Shown one piece after another: positions 1 to 8,117 of a DNA stretch of 38,993 nt (position 1 is the stretch's first letter; each line of letters opens with the position of its first letter). The position numbers and the translations under genes were made by a program. This DNA is from JALOPX01 sp041309605 (GTDB taxonomy: Bacteria > Krumholzibacteriota > Krumholzibacteriia > Krumholzibacteriales > Krumholzibacteriaceae). Location: assembly GCA_041309605.1 (NCBI GenBank), contig JBFYZH010000019.1:1-38993 (forward strand), given 5' to 3'. The notes under the pieces are model-generated. The model ran no database searches and had not been told where the DNA came from. It saw nothing but the letters and a program-made list of their open reading frames with translations.

Positions 1-1
1 C

Positions 2-253
2 GAGAACGATCAGGGCGCGTCGCCGCCCCCCGGAGGTGTCATGATCCCGGCGGGCGCCCTGAAGATGGACAAAGGCCGGCCGGTGGTATTCGTGGTGGAC
101 AAGTCGACGGCGGAGAGGCGAGCGGTCACTGCCGGAAAAGAGACCGGGGGCGAGATCCTCATAACCGGCGGTATCAGGCCCGGAGAAAAGGTGGCGACGG
201 GAAACACGGACAATCTGCGCGACGGAATCAAGGTGCGGCTTAGCAGCCCATAA
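2..253 (+). CDS. Efflux periplasmic adaptor (membrane fusion protein), C-terminal part
   Basis: This is the 3' end of a gene that begins before the window; the open frame runs from base 2 to the stop at 251-253. The visible residues match the last beta-rich part of HlyD/MacA-type membrane fusion proteins: a segment reading VVFVVD, an 'RRAVTAGKETGGEILITGG' stretch, then 'GIRPGEKVATG' and a short end. In such adaptors this region faces the inner-membrane transporter. It lies 13 bases before an ABC ATPase gene and two MacB/FtsX-type permeases, the usual order of a MacAB-like tripartite exporter. The family call rests on a short fragment plus context. The substrate cannot be told. Confidence 0.75.
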   Translation, partial: ENDQGASPPPGGVMIPAGALKMDKGRPVVFVVDKSTAERRAVTAGKETGGEILITGGIRPGEKVATGNTDNLRDGIKVRLSSP

Positions 254-266
254 ACAGGAGAATCGC

Positions 267-989
267 ATGGTCAGGCTCGATTGCAGCGGGACGGACTGTC
301 TTGTCCAGGTGCGGAACCTGGACAAAAAATATTACCGCGGGAACGAAGTGATAGACGTTCTTCGCGGAACCAACCTGGATGTCGCCAGGGGCGAGTTCGT
401 GGCGTTCATGGGGCCTTCCGGTTCCGGAAAGACCACCCTCCTCAATCTGGTCGGAGGACTGGACGAGCCGACATCGGGAACGATCGCGATCGACGGGGAA
501 CTGATCAACGATCTTTCCAGAAGAAACCTTACACGTTTCCGCTCGCAATACATAGGGTTCATATTCCAGATGTACAACCTGATCCCGGTTCTGACGGCTT
601 TTCAGAACGTGCAGCTCCCGCTGCTCCTCACGCGCCTTTCCGGGTCCGAACGAAGGAAGCACGTCGAAACCGCTCTCGACATCGTGGAACTGGGCGGCAG
701 GATGAAACACTACCCGAGCCAGCTCTCCGGCGGAGAGGCCCAGCGGGTGGCCATCGCGAGGGCGATAGTGACGGACCCTGTTCTTCTTCTGTGCGACGAA
801 CCCACGGGGGATCTCGACAGGCGGACCGGAGACGGGATCCTCGAGCTTCTCAAGAGACTCTCGAAGGAATTCGGCAAAACGATACTCATGGTGACCCATG
901 ATCCGAGGGCCGCCGCCATCGCCGACACGATCCTTCACCTCGACAAGGGAGTGCTGGTGGAAGCGCAGCGCAGCGGAGAAGCCTCATGA
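267..989 (+). CDS. ABC transporter ATP-binding protein, MacB/LolD type
   Basis: This 240-residue cytoplasmic ATPase powers the two permeases that follow. All nucleotide-binding motifs are intact: Walker A GPSGSGKTT at 49-57, Q-loop Gln101, signature LSGGE at 153-157, Walker B LLLCDEP with catalytic Glu178, D-loop GDLD at 181-184 and switch His211. The length and the 'DEPTGDLD' form are typical of the LolD/MacB/FtsE group, which serves mechanotransmission-type exporters for lipoproteins, peptides or drugs rather than classical importers. An AGGAG ribosome binding site lies just upstream of the ATG. The stop overlaps the next start as ATGA, so translation is probably coupled. The substrate is unknown. 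Confidence 0.95.
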   Translation: MVRLDCSGTDCLVQVRNLDKKYYRGNEVIDVLRGTNLDVARGEFVAFMGPSGSGKTTLLNLVGGLDEPTSGTIAIDGELINDLSRRNLTRFRSQYIGFIFQMYNLIPVLTAFQNVQLPLLLTRLSGSERRKHVETALDIVELGGRMKHYPSQLSGGEAQRVAIARAIVTDPVLLLCDEPTGDLDRRTGDGILELLKRLSKEFGKTILMVTHDPRAAAIADTILHLDKGVLVEAQRSGEAS

Positions 990-2125
990 AGTACCTGCAC
1001 CTTGTCGTCGCCAATCTTCTGCGCAAGAAGTTCAGGACGATCCTGACCGTCGGTTCTTTCGCGACGGCTCTGTTCCTTTTCGGGCTGCTGACCGTTATAG
1101 ACAAGGCGATGGGTTCCGGAGGCGGCGTGGCGGGCGCCGACAGGCTGCTCGTCATCAACAAGGTGTCCCTCATCATGCCCCTTCCCTACTCCTACCTCGA
1201 AAGGATCAGGCGGATAGAAGGCGTCGACGACGTGACCTTCAGCGTCTGGTTCGGCGGGGTATACCAGGACCAGAAGAATTTCTTCCCGAACGTCGCGATA
1301 GACACCGGCACATACCTGAATGTTTATTCCGATATCCGGATACCGGAAAACGAGTGGAAGGACTTTCTCGCCGACCGCCAGGGCGCCGTGGCGGGCAGGG
1401 ATCTCGCGAATCGCTTCGACTGGAAGATCGGCGACCGGATACCACTTGAGGGTTCGATCTGGCCGGGTGTCTGGGAATTCAATCTTCGCGGCATATGGGA
1501 GATGGAGGACAAATCGGCGCCGTCGTCAGATTTCTATTTCCAGTACAAATACCTCGAGGAACAGCGCCCCTGGGGAGATGGGACGGTCGGGTGGTACATC
1601 GTGAAGGTCGACGACCCCGCTGGATCGGCATCCGTCGCCGCGGCCATAGACGGCGGGTTCGAAAATTCGCCATACGAGACCAAAACCGATACGGAGAAGA
1701 TGTTCCTCACCGGTTTTGCCAATCAGATAGGCAATATCCGGCTCATCATCGTCTCCATCGGCGCCGTGGTCTTCGTCACCCTTCTGCTGGTGACGGGAAA
1801 CACGATGGCGATCTCCGTGCGGGAAAGGACAGCCGAACTAGCCGTGCTCAAGACCCTCGGATTCTCCGGCGCGGGAGTCCTGGGACTGGTGATCGCAGAA
1901 TCGCTCATAATATCGTGCATAGGCGGAATCATCGGCCTTCTGCTCGTGAAGCTGCTTACGATGAGGGGCGACCCGACCGGAGGGCTTCTGCCCGTTTTCT
2001 ACCTGTCCATCGAAGCGATGGGCGCGGGATTCGCCATCTCCCTGCTGATGGGAACCATCGCCGGGCTCGTTCCCGGGATGTCGGCCATGCGCCTTGGGAT
2101 CGTCGAAGCGTTCAGGAGGGTCTGA
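986..2125 (+). CDS. ABC transporter permease, MacB/FtsX family (first)
   Basis: This 379-residue inner-membrane permease has the MacB-like layout. A membrane segment at about 17-37 is followed by a large periplasmic domain (about 40-240) and three C-terminal membrane segments at about 250-375. The cytoplasmic loop after the second segment carries an 'RERTAELAVLKTLG' stretch, the FtsX-domain coupling motif that contacts the ATPase. It starts inside the stop of the ATPase gene and is followed two bases later by a second permease of the same fold. The transporter is therefore probably a heterodimer of two different permeases with one ATPase gene, working with the upstream adaptor. Substrate unknown. 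Confidence 0.92.
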   Translation: MKYLHLVVANLLRKKFRTILTVGSFATALFLFGLLTVIDKAMGSGGGVAGADRLLVINKVSLIMPLPYSYLERIRRIEGVDDVTFSVWFGGVYQDQKNFFPNVAIDTGTYLNVYSDIRIPENEWKDFLADRQGAVAGRDLANRFDWKIGDRIPLEGSIWPGVWEFNLRGIWEMEDKSAPSSDFYFQYKYLEEQRPWGDGTVGWYIVKVDDPAGSASVAAAIDGGFENSPYETKTDTEKMFLTGFANQIGNIRLIIVSIGAVVFVTLLLVTGNTMAISVRERTAELAVLKTLGFSGAGVLGLVIAESLIISCIGGIIGLLLVKLLTMRGDPTGGLLPVFYLSIEAMGAGFAISLLMGTIAGLVPGMSAMRLGIVEAFRRV

Positions 2126-2127
2126 CG

Positions 2128-3300
2128 ATGGCCATACCGATTTCCTATAACATCAGAAGCATCACCGGCAGGTGGGTGTCGACCCTCGTCGCCGTACTCG
2201 GCATCGCCGGAACGGTCGGCGTATTCCTGGTCATGCTTGCCATGGCGGGCGGATTCAGGGCCACGCTTTCGGCATCGGGATCGAGCAGCAACGCCATCAT
2301 GCTGCGCGGCGGAGCCGGTTCCGAAATGGAAAGCGCGATAACGCTGGACCAGGCCAGGGTGATCTCCGACGCGCCGGGGATCTCGCGGTCGGCCGGCAAC
2401 GCCCCGCTCGCAAGCAACGAGGTGGTCGTGATAGCGGCCTTCCCGCTCAACGGATCGGGGACCGACGCCAACGTTCAGGTGCGCGGCATATCGCCCGCCG
2501 CGATGCAGGTAAGGCCGTCCGCCTCCATCCTGAAGGGAAGATTTTTCAACGCCGGGCTTCAGGAACTCGTGATAGGCCGGAACGTTTCCTCAACGTACGC
2601 CGGCCTCGAGCTGGGATCGACGGTGAAGTTCGGGGGCGGAACCTGGACGGTCGTCGGGGTGTTCGACGCGGGCGGGAGTTCGTTCGATTCGGAGCTGTGG
2701 TGCGACGCGACGGTCCTCAGCGAAGTCTACAAGCGTCCCGTCAACATCTTCCAGTCGGTCACCGTGCGCCTCGACTCGCCCGAATCGTTCACCGCATTCA
2801 AGGACGCGCTCACTTCCGATCCCAGGCTTACACTCGAGGTATTCCGCGAGGATCAGTACTACATGCAGCAGTCGCGCGTCGTGTCGAATATGATAAACGT
2901 CCTCGGTTTCATGGTGGCTGCGGTGATGGCCATAGGCGCCGTTTTCGCAGCGCTCAACACGATGTACTCCGCCGTGGCGTCGAGGTCCCGCGAGGTGGCG
3001 ACGCTCCTTGCCCTCGGGTTCAGCCAGGAAAGCGTAATGCTCTCCTTCATGATGGAATCGATGATCATATCCCTGCTCGGCGGCGCCCTGGGCTGCATTG
3101 CCGCCCTTCCATTCAACGGGTTCACCGCCGGCACGATAAACTGGCAGACCTTTTCCCACCTAGCTTTTGCTTTCAGGATCACCCCGGGACTTTTGCTGGC
3201 GGGATTGGTCTTCTCCCTGATCATGGGCGTCGCCGGAGGCCTGCCCCCGGCATTCCGGGCCGCGAGGCTTCCCGTGGTCGTGGCGCTGCGAAAACTCTAG
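2128..3300 (+). CDS. ABC transporter permease, MacB/FtsX family (second)
   Basis: This 390-residue permease starts at the ATG two bases after the preceding stop, with AGGAGGG within the end of the upstream gene as ribosome binding site. A longer open frame reaches back to 1495, but that part only shadows the first permease. Residues 15-40 form a membrane segment, a periplasmic MacB-type core follows to about 255, and the last 130 residues hold three more segments. The loop after the second segment has 'SRSREVATLLALGFS', the FtsX coupling motif. It is the last gene of the + strand operon and shares the fold of its neighbour. Together they suggest a two-permease export complex. Confidence 0.92.
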   Translation: MAIPISYNIRSITGRWVSTLVAVLGIAGTVGVFLVMLAMAGGFRATLSASGSSSNAIMLRGGAGSEMESAITLDQARVISDAPGISRSAGNAPLASNEVVVIAAFPLNGSGTDANVQVRGISPAAMQVRPSASILKGRFFNAGLQELVIGRNVSSTYAGLELGSTVKFGGGTWTVVGVFDAGGSSFDSELWCDATVLSEVYKRPVNIFQSVTVRLDSPESFTAFKDALTSDPRLTLEVFREDQYYMQQSRVVSNMINVLGFMVAAVMAIGAVFAALNTMYSAVASRSREVATLLALGFSQESVMLSFMMESMIISLLGGALGCIAALPFNGFTAGTINWQTFSHLAFAFRITPGLLLAGLVFSLIMGVAGGLPPAFRAARLPVVVALRKL

Positions 3301-3385
3301 GTGGATCCGCCAACCGGCCTTTGGCCGCGACTCCTGGCATTTTCATGTCCGGCGTCGACCCCGGCAACATAAAATCGCGGACTCA

Positions 3386-4699
3386 TTAACCGGCGAAGCC
3401 GTGAGGTTTTCGTTTCTCACCGGCGGGTGGACGGAAACCCCTTTTCGCACTTTTTCCCGCCATGTGGAGGAAAACGCCTCCCGCGACAAACAGCAGCGAT
3501 ATCGATGAAATGCCGACTCTGGCGGCCGCTCCAGCTCCGAGCCCCGCGAACCTCGCAAGAAGTCCCGTTCCCCCCACCAGTACGGGACCTATCACCGCCG
3601 CGGACTTGCCGACCATGTTGTAGAACCCGAAATACTCGGCCGATTTTCCCGCCGGCACCATTTTCGAGAAATACGAGCGGCTGAGAGCCTGGATGCCTCC
3701 CTGAACAAGACCTATGGATACGGCCATCGCGTAGAACTGCCTTTTGTCCTGCAGGAAGGCCGCCATGATGGAGACGATGAAATAGATGCCGATCCCGATG
3801 AAAATGGCGCGCGGGGCGCCGATCTTCCCCCCGAACCATCCGAAGGCCAGGGCCGAGGGGAATCCCACGAACTGCGTGACGAGCAGGGCGACGATCAGGT
3901 CATTTCTTTCGAGGCCTATGGAAAGCCCGTAGTCGACGGCCATGCGGACTATCGTGTCGACGCCGTCGATATAAAACCAGTATGCGACAAGAAAGAACAG
4001 GACGGGCTTGAGGCCTTTTATCCGACGAAAAGTGCGGGCCAGCTCTTTGAAGGCGGCCGGGACTGCGCCCGAATCCACCTTCCCGGTCTTCTCTTCCTTT
4101 ACGAAAAGTATCAGGGGAATCGTGAACAATCCCCACCATACTCCAACGGTGAGAAACGAAAACCTCACAGCTTCGGCGGAAGTCGCAAAGCCGAACGTCC
4201 CGGGCCTGAGCGTCATCCAAACGTTCAGCGCGAACAACAGTCCGCCTCCGAGGTAACCGAGCCCGTACCCGAGAGATGAGACCAGGTCCGCTTTACGCTC
4301 GGAAACCACCGATTTTATAAGCGAGTCGTAAAAGATCAGCGCTCCTGAAAAACCCATCGAGGCGAAAACATACAGCGCGATAGCCGCTCTCCAGGCTCCC
4401 ATGGATACGAAGTACAGGGCCAGTGTCATGGCCGCTCCGGTATAGGCGAAAAAGATCAGGAATTTCTTGCGGGAGGATCCCTTGTCGGCGATCGCCCCGA
4501 GCAGCGGCGCCATTACGGCGATGGCGAACCCCGCGATTGAGTTTCCCAGCCCGAGTCTCGCCGTCGTTATCGTGGCGTCCGCTCCGGCGCTCCAGTACTG
4601 GTTGAAAAAAACGGGGAAAAAGCCGGCCATGACCGTCGTTGCGAAGGCCGAGTTAGCCCAGTCGTACATGGTCCAGCCGAGAACCGCCTTTTTATCCAC
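3386..4699 (-). CDS. MFS transporter, UMF1 (Atg22-like) family
   Basis: This is a 437-residue integral membrane protein with about twelve hydrophobic segments. Its beginning, 'GWTMYDWANSAFATTV', is the hallmark of the UMF1 family (related to yeast vacuolar Atg22), whose bacterial members are presumed effluxers of small molecules; the substrate is not known. I chose the GTG at 4699 because GGAG lies five bases before it and family members begin close to the YDWANSAF motif. A longer frame to 4798 adds an unlikely cysteine-rich tail. The gene faces the MacAB-like operon tail to tail and is divergent from the PhzF-family gene. Only 85 bases separate it from the operon, with just a weak 5-bp hairpin there. 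Confidence 0.88.
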   Translation of the reverse strand: MDKKAVLGWTMYDWANSAFATTVMAGFFPVFFNQYWSAGADATITTARLGLGNSIAGFAIAVMAPLLGAIADKGSSRKKFLIFFAYTGAAMTLALYFVSMGAWRAAIALYVFASMGFSGALIFYDSLIKSVVSERKADLVSSLGYGLGYLGGGLLFALNVWMTLRPGTFGFATSAEAVRFSFLTVGVWWGLFTIPLILFVKEEKTGKVDSGAVPAAFKELARTFRRIKGLKPVLFFLVAYWFYIDGVDTIVRMAVDYGLSIGLERNDLIVALLVTQFVGFPSALAFGWFGGKIGAPRAIFIGIGIYFIVSIMAAFLQDKRQFYAMAVSIGLVQGGIQALSRSYFSKMVPAGKSAEYFGFYNMVGKSAAVIGPVLVGGTGLLARFAGLGAGAAARVGISSISLLFVAGGVFLHMAGKSAKRGFRPPAGEKRKPHGFAG

Positions 4700-4873
4700 T
4701 ATTGCTCCGATCGGCGCGCAGCCGGTGCTCACGATAATGCAGTACGCCCTGCCCATGCAACAGCTTTTGCGCCTCGCCGTCCCCGGAAAAGGAATCATGT
4801 TTGCAGTAAAAGATGCGCGAAGGAACGGGAGCTGTGAAACCGGGATTTAAACCATCGCGTAACGAACTTGTTC

Positions 4874-4885
4874 TCAACATGTTGA
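4874..4885. promoter_or_regulatory. Perfect 12-bp palindrome in the MFS/PhzF intergenic region
   Basis: TCAACATGTTGA is a perfect inverted repeat between two divergent genes. This is where an operator for a dimeric repressor would sit. No -35/-10 pair near it is convincing, so the role is inferred from position and symmetry alone. Confidence 0.35.
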
Positions 4886-4902
4886 ACCGTTACGTGGCCG
4901 GG

Positions 4903-4915
4903 AATGGTTACCATT
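4903..4915. promoter_or_regulatory. Second palindrome, 6-bp arms around one base
   Basis: AATGGT and ACCATT flank a single T. The centre lies about 29-30 bp, close to three helical turns, from the centre of the palindrome at 4874-4885. The two sites have different sequences, so one protein binding both is not implied. Function unknown. Confidence 0.3.
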
Positions 4916-4984
4916 GCATATCTCCTGTAACAGGACTTTTGCACTACGGTATGCATTCTGCGCCCATGCAAGGGAGTCGGCATC

Positions 4985-5983
4985 GTGAATGACATCATAT
5001 TGAAAAGGATCGACGTTTTCACCACGACCCCGTTCGCGGGCAACCCCGCGGGTGTCGTGCTTCGAGCTGACGATCTCGACGCAGAGACCATGCAATCGAT
5101 CGCCGCGCAGATGAAGATGAACCTCATAGAAACGGCTTTTGTCGGCAGATCGAGATCGGCCGGGACCGATTTCCGCGTGAGATTCTTCACTCCCGACAAG
5201 GAACTCGACATGAGCGGGCACGTCATGATCGGAGCGTGCTTCGCGCTGGTGCAGGAAGGCATGATCGATCTGTCCGAAGGGGTCACAACGACGGTTTTCG
5301 AGACGGGGATGGGCAACATCACGCTCGAGATCCACTACAGGTCAGACTACGAATCTGGCAACGCCACCGACTACGACGGCACGGGAGCGTTCATACGGTC
5401 CGGTGAAAAGAAAAGCGGCATCCTTGAAAGCATAATGATGCTTCAACCGCTTTACCGGTTCCTGCCATGCGATATACCGGTGGATGAAATATCCCGCGTC
5501 CTCGGCATCGGTCCTTCGGAAATATCCGGCACCGGACTTCCCGTTGTAAGAGCCTCCAACGAGATCGACTGGCTCATAATCCCGGTGAAATCGAAAGAGA
5601 CGATCTACACTATGCGCCCCGACCTTATCAAACTCGGCATCATGAACCGCAAATACGACACCTTCGGCAATCACGTCTTTTCACTCGACACCTTCGACTC
5701 CTCGTGCGTGACGTACTCCAGAAACTTCAGCCCCGCGATGGGACTGTGGGAGGATCCGGCCTCGGCCTCGGGATCGTCGGGCCTCGGCGCCTACCTCAGG
5801 CATTTCGGCATAACCTCTTCGGGATCGATGGTGATGCAGCAGGGGAACGAAAAGGATAATCTCGCGAGGATCCTCGTCGAAATCGCAGGCGAAGGCGGGC
5901 GGACAGACGCCGTCAAGGTCGGCGGGCTGGCCGTCAACTCGATCCAGAGGAAGATAGATATTACACGGACGGAAACCGTCTGA
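4985..5983 (+). CDS. PhzF family isomerase/epimerase-like protein
   Basis: This 332-residue protein belongs to the PhzF/diaminopimelate-epimerase-like fold, with two similar halves and the active site between them. The start 'DVFTTTPFAGNPAGVV' is diagnostic. Glu49 in 'NLIETAF' matches the conserved catalytic glutamate of PhzF. The second half has 'EDPASASGSSG', equivalent to the usual EDPATGS-type glycine-rich motif. Only a few family members act in phenazine synthesis; most have unknown substrates, and no phenazine genes are near. It starts at a GTG preceded by AGGGAG. It is divergent from an MFS effluxer and ends one base before the facing gene's stop. Confidence 0.9.
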   Translation: MNDIILKRIDVFTTTPFAGNPAGVVLRADDLDAETMQSIAAQMKMNLIETAFVGRSRSAGTDFRVRFFTPDKELDMSGHVMIGACFALVQEGMIDLSEGVTTTVFETGMGNITLEIHYRSDYESGNATDYDGTGAFIRSGEKKSGILESIMMLQPLYRFLPCDIPVDEISRVLGIGPSEISGTGLPVVRASNEIDWLIIPVKSKETIYTMRPDLIKLGIMNRKYDTFGNHVFSLDTFDSSCVTYSRNFSPAMGLWEDPASASGSSGLGAYLRHFGITSSGSMVMQQGNEKDNLARILVEIAGEGGRTDAVKVGGLAVNSIQRKIDITRTETV

Positions 5984-5984
5984 C

Positions 5985-7910
5985 CTATTCGCCCAGCCTG
6001 TATGAAACGACCCTGTCCGACAGGAAAGCCGGCACTATCACGAGCCGCCAGGCGGGGATATATTCAAAATCGGCGCTGTATTGCCTGATCGCCCTTGTAT
6101 CGAATAGTTTTTCCACCGTGCCGCCCGGCGCTACCCGGAAAAGCTCACCCTCCCAGTGCGATACAAGCAGCACGCCCTTCCCTTCCGGTTTTATCCCGTC
6201 GATGTTCCCAGGTCCGAGGTCCGCCACTTCCGATATCGCGCCGGTCTCAAGACCGGCCGATATAAGCCGTCGTGTCCCGTTGTTGCCTATGTAAAGATTC
6301 CCATCGCAGACAAGCAGGGCGTTGGGATCGTCTATCGAGGGTGCGCACAACCACTCATCCCATTTTTCCCCGTCCCATCTGTGTATGACATCCTTGCCCG
6401 TGTCGGATACATAGACCCGGCCGGAGGGGTCGATGGCGATATCGTTGAGAAAAACCGGCGAGGGGACCTCGTTTCTCCCCGCCGGCTCCCCCGTATCCGG
6501 GTCTATTTCGGCCACGCCGCTTCTGTCGACCACGAAAAGCCTGTCGCCGTGCATCGCCATTCCGGTCGGGTTAGTCAATCCTGTGGCCCACTGAAGTTCC
6601 TTTATCCGCCCGTCGCGCCCGATCCTGGAAATGTACTGGGAAGCAGCCGGCGTCCTGAAATTGTACTGGTCGAAATTGGACACGTAGAGGACCTCGCGCT
6701 TCTGATCGTAAAGTACCGATTCGGGCGTTTTGAACCCTTCCCGCAGTTCCCATTCCTTCTTTATTTCAGCTGAAAAGCGCGTTGCTGTCGCGTCCTGGAA
6801 CATCAGCCCCCAGCCTCCGAAGGATTCGGCCACCATCAACACAAGTTCGTTGCTTCCCTTTTTCAGGGGCAGGGTAACGGCGTCATGGAGCCCGATGATT
6901 CCAAGGAAGGAGGGATCCCTCTGCCGGTACGCGCTCCCTCCGCCGAAAAGTATGTCTCCGTTGAGAAAAATATTTATATAATCGCTGTATCCGAAACGGT
7001 ATTCCCTTCTCTGATCCTTTTCGGAATCGATGACCGCTTTCACGAAAACAAGGTCCGGTTCCCTTCCCGTCCTGGAGTATATCCTGCCGATATCGAGAAG
7101 CCCCGTCTCGTCGGTTTCGGCGTCGCTCCATTCCATCCCGGCGGCGAGCCCTGCGCCGAACCCGTTCTCCACGTCCACCTCGCTCGCCCTGAATACCTGC
7201 GAAATCTTCCAGCCGGTGATGAATCCCGGCTCCCTGTCCGCCCCGCAGGGGGGATCGAATTCAAGGCTGTCGCCCGGCGAGCATCTGAAATCGGAGAAAT
7301 AGGCGGTTCCGTCCATCTGGCCCTGGACGCCCACGGCTCCCTTCGAAATTCCGTGCTGAAGACGGTCGATCACAAGATCCGCTCTCTCCGATCCGTCGAC
7401 GAACACCCTCGCCTGCTCCCCCCTGACCTCGAGCCTGACGTGGAACCATCTTTCGGCCGGAACGTCCCGGCTTGAAGAAAACCCTTCGCCGCTGTAAAGC
7501 TGCCAGCTCGATATGCCGTTGGTGACGGGACAGTACTGGAGATCGTCCCCGTATAGTCCCCCCCGATGCGGACGTATGTAAAAATTCTCGTAATTCCCGG
7601 GATTCTGCATCCTGAAAACAAATCCGGCGTACGTCCTTTTTCCGGTGACCGCCATGTCGACCTCTATCGTGCCGTTCTCGAACTCCACTCCCTTTAGCAC
7701 GGCGTATCCGGCAAGACACTCGCGCCCGAGGTATTCCGTTTTACGCGCGCTGAGGAAATCCCAGTGCTCATCGTCGAATGGTATCGTTCCTCCCACGGCG
7801 GCGACTATTCCCGCCGGCAACGCGCCGCCGGATGACGGCGTAATTGCCTGAAATATGATCAATATCATGGTTCCGGTCAGGGTCGCCACATGACAGGATT
7901 TCCGGTTCAT
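5985..7910 (-). CDS. Secreted protein with LamG/DUF1080-like domain and NHL/SMP-30 beta-propeller
   Basis: This 641-residue exported protein starts at the ATG at 7910, which has AAGGAGAAGG just upstream; an in-frame extension to 7940 is unlikely. Residues 1-30 form a signal peptide. Residues about 35-190 look like a concanavalin/LamG or DUF1080-type sandwich, with 'GFVFRMQNPGNYENFYIRP' and 'WFHVRLEVRGEQARVFVDG' typical of such domains. A second beta-rich domain (about 200-375) follows. The last 260 residues are a six-bladed SMP-30/NHL-type propeller ('LYVSNFDQY', 'VYVSDTGKDVIHRWDG', 'NLYIGNNGTRRL'). No enzymatic function can be assigned; carbohydrate or lactone binding is possible. It is divergent from a membrane HTH protein that also has a LamG-like domain. 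Confidence 0.78.
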   Translation of the reverse strand: MNRKSCHVATLTGTMILIIFQAITPSSGGALPAGIVAAVGGTIPFDDEHWDFLSARKTEYLGRECLAGYAVLKGVEFENGTIEVDMAVTGKRTYAGFVFRMQNPGNYENFYIRPHRGGLYGDDLQYCPVTNGISSWQLYSGEGFSSSRDVPAERWFHVRLEVRGEQARVFVDGSERADLVIDRLQHGISKGAVGVQGQMDGTAYFSDFRCSPGDSLEFDPPCGADREPGFITGWKISQVFRASEVDVENGFGAGLAAGMEWSDAETDETGLLDIGRIYSRTGREPDLVFVKAVIDSEKDQRREYRFGYSDYINIFLNGDILFGGGSAYRQRDPSFLGIIGLHDAVTLPLKKGSNELVLMVAESFGGWGLMFQDATATRFSAEIKKEWELREGFKTPESVLYDQKREVLYVSNFDQYNFRTPAASQYISRIGRDGRIKELQWATGLTNPTGMAMHGDRLFVVDRSGVAEIDPDTGEPAGRNEVPSPVFLNDIAIDPSGRVYVSDTGKDVIHRWDGEKWDEWLCAPSIDDPNALLVCDGNLYIGNNGTRRLISAGLETGAISEVADLGPGNIDGIKPEGKGVLLVSHWEGELFRVAPGGTVEKLFDTRAIRQYSADFEYIPAWRLVIVPAFLSDRVVSYRLGE

Positions 7911-7957
7911 CGACCTTCTCCTTCCATACTGAGATTTCAATCCCGATTATCACGGTT

Positions 7958-7963
7958 ATTATA
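7958..7963 (-). promoter_or_regulatory. -10 element for the secreted NHL protein gene
   Basis: A perfect TATAAT on the - strand lies about 50 bases upstream of the ATG at 7910. No TTGACA-like -35 sits at the right distance, which would fit activator-dependent expression from the repeats at 7995-8027. Confidence 0.5.
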
Positions 7964-7994
7964 CACACTGGTTCCGCTTTTTCCTCTCCCGGTT

Positions 7995-8027
7995 CCGTTC
8001 ATTTCCCGTTCATTTGCCGATCATTTC
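7995..8027. repeat. Three tandem 11-bp direct repeats between divergent promoters
   Basis: The units CCGTTCATTTC, CCGTTCATTTG and CCGATCATTTC follow each other without spacers. Eleven base pairs is about one helical turn, so the repeats lie on one face of the DNA, as PhoB-type response-regulator boxes do. They lie between a -10 on the - strand (7958-7963) and one on the + strand (8072-8077), both lacking good -35 boxes. I infer an activator or repressor array for one or both genes; the protein at 8118 is a candidate binder. Confidence 0.6.
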
Positions 8028-8071
8028 CGCGCTTTGTCTATTTTTTGATGCGCTGCCCGGCGCATTATGGC

Positions 8072-8077
8072 TATAAT
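8072..8077 (+). promoter_or_regulatory. -10 element for the membrane HTH protein gene
   Basis: This is a perfect TATAAT. The nearest -35-like hexamer, TTGATG at 8045-8050, is 21 bases away, too far for a good promoter. If used, transcription begins near 8084, so the first in-frame ATG at 8067 would not be transcribed and the start at 8118 is favoured. Confidence 0.5.
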
Positions 8078-8117
8078 ACCCGTGGCAATACTATCTGGTC
8101 GCGACAGGACGGCTGGC

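Noticed and set aside
240..938. Long - strand open frame opposite the ABC ATPase gene
   Set aside because: It mirrors a gene with all ABC motifs and has no recognisable domain of its own; it is a high-GC shadow frame. The same applies to 8091-9329 (-), 9724-10899 (+), 12094-13212 (+), 13351-14517 (+), 16453-17586 (+), 23691-24623 (+), 27641-29047 (+), 32643-34367 (+) and 34076-35101 (+).
2128..3300. Second permease starting at 1495 as one 601-residue protein
   Set aside because: The first 211 codons overlap the first permease in another frame and are Arg-rich shadow sequence; the real start is at 2128 with a ribosome binding site.
3310..3330. CGGCC-TTT-GGCCG hairpin between the permease and MFS genes as a shared terminator
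   Set aside because: The stem is 5 bp and no T-run follows on either strand.
8067..8117. Upstream ATG for the membrane HTH protein
   Set aside because: No ribosome binding site, and a TATAAT box lies just inside it, so transcription probably starts later.
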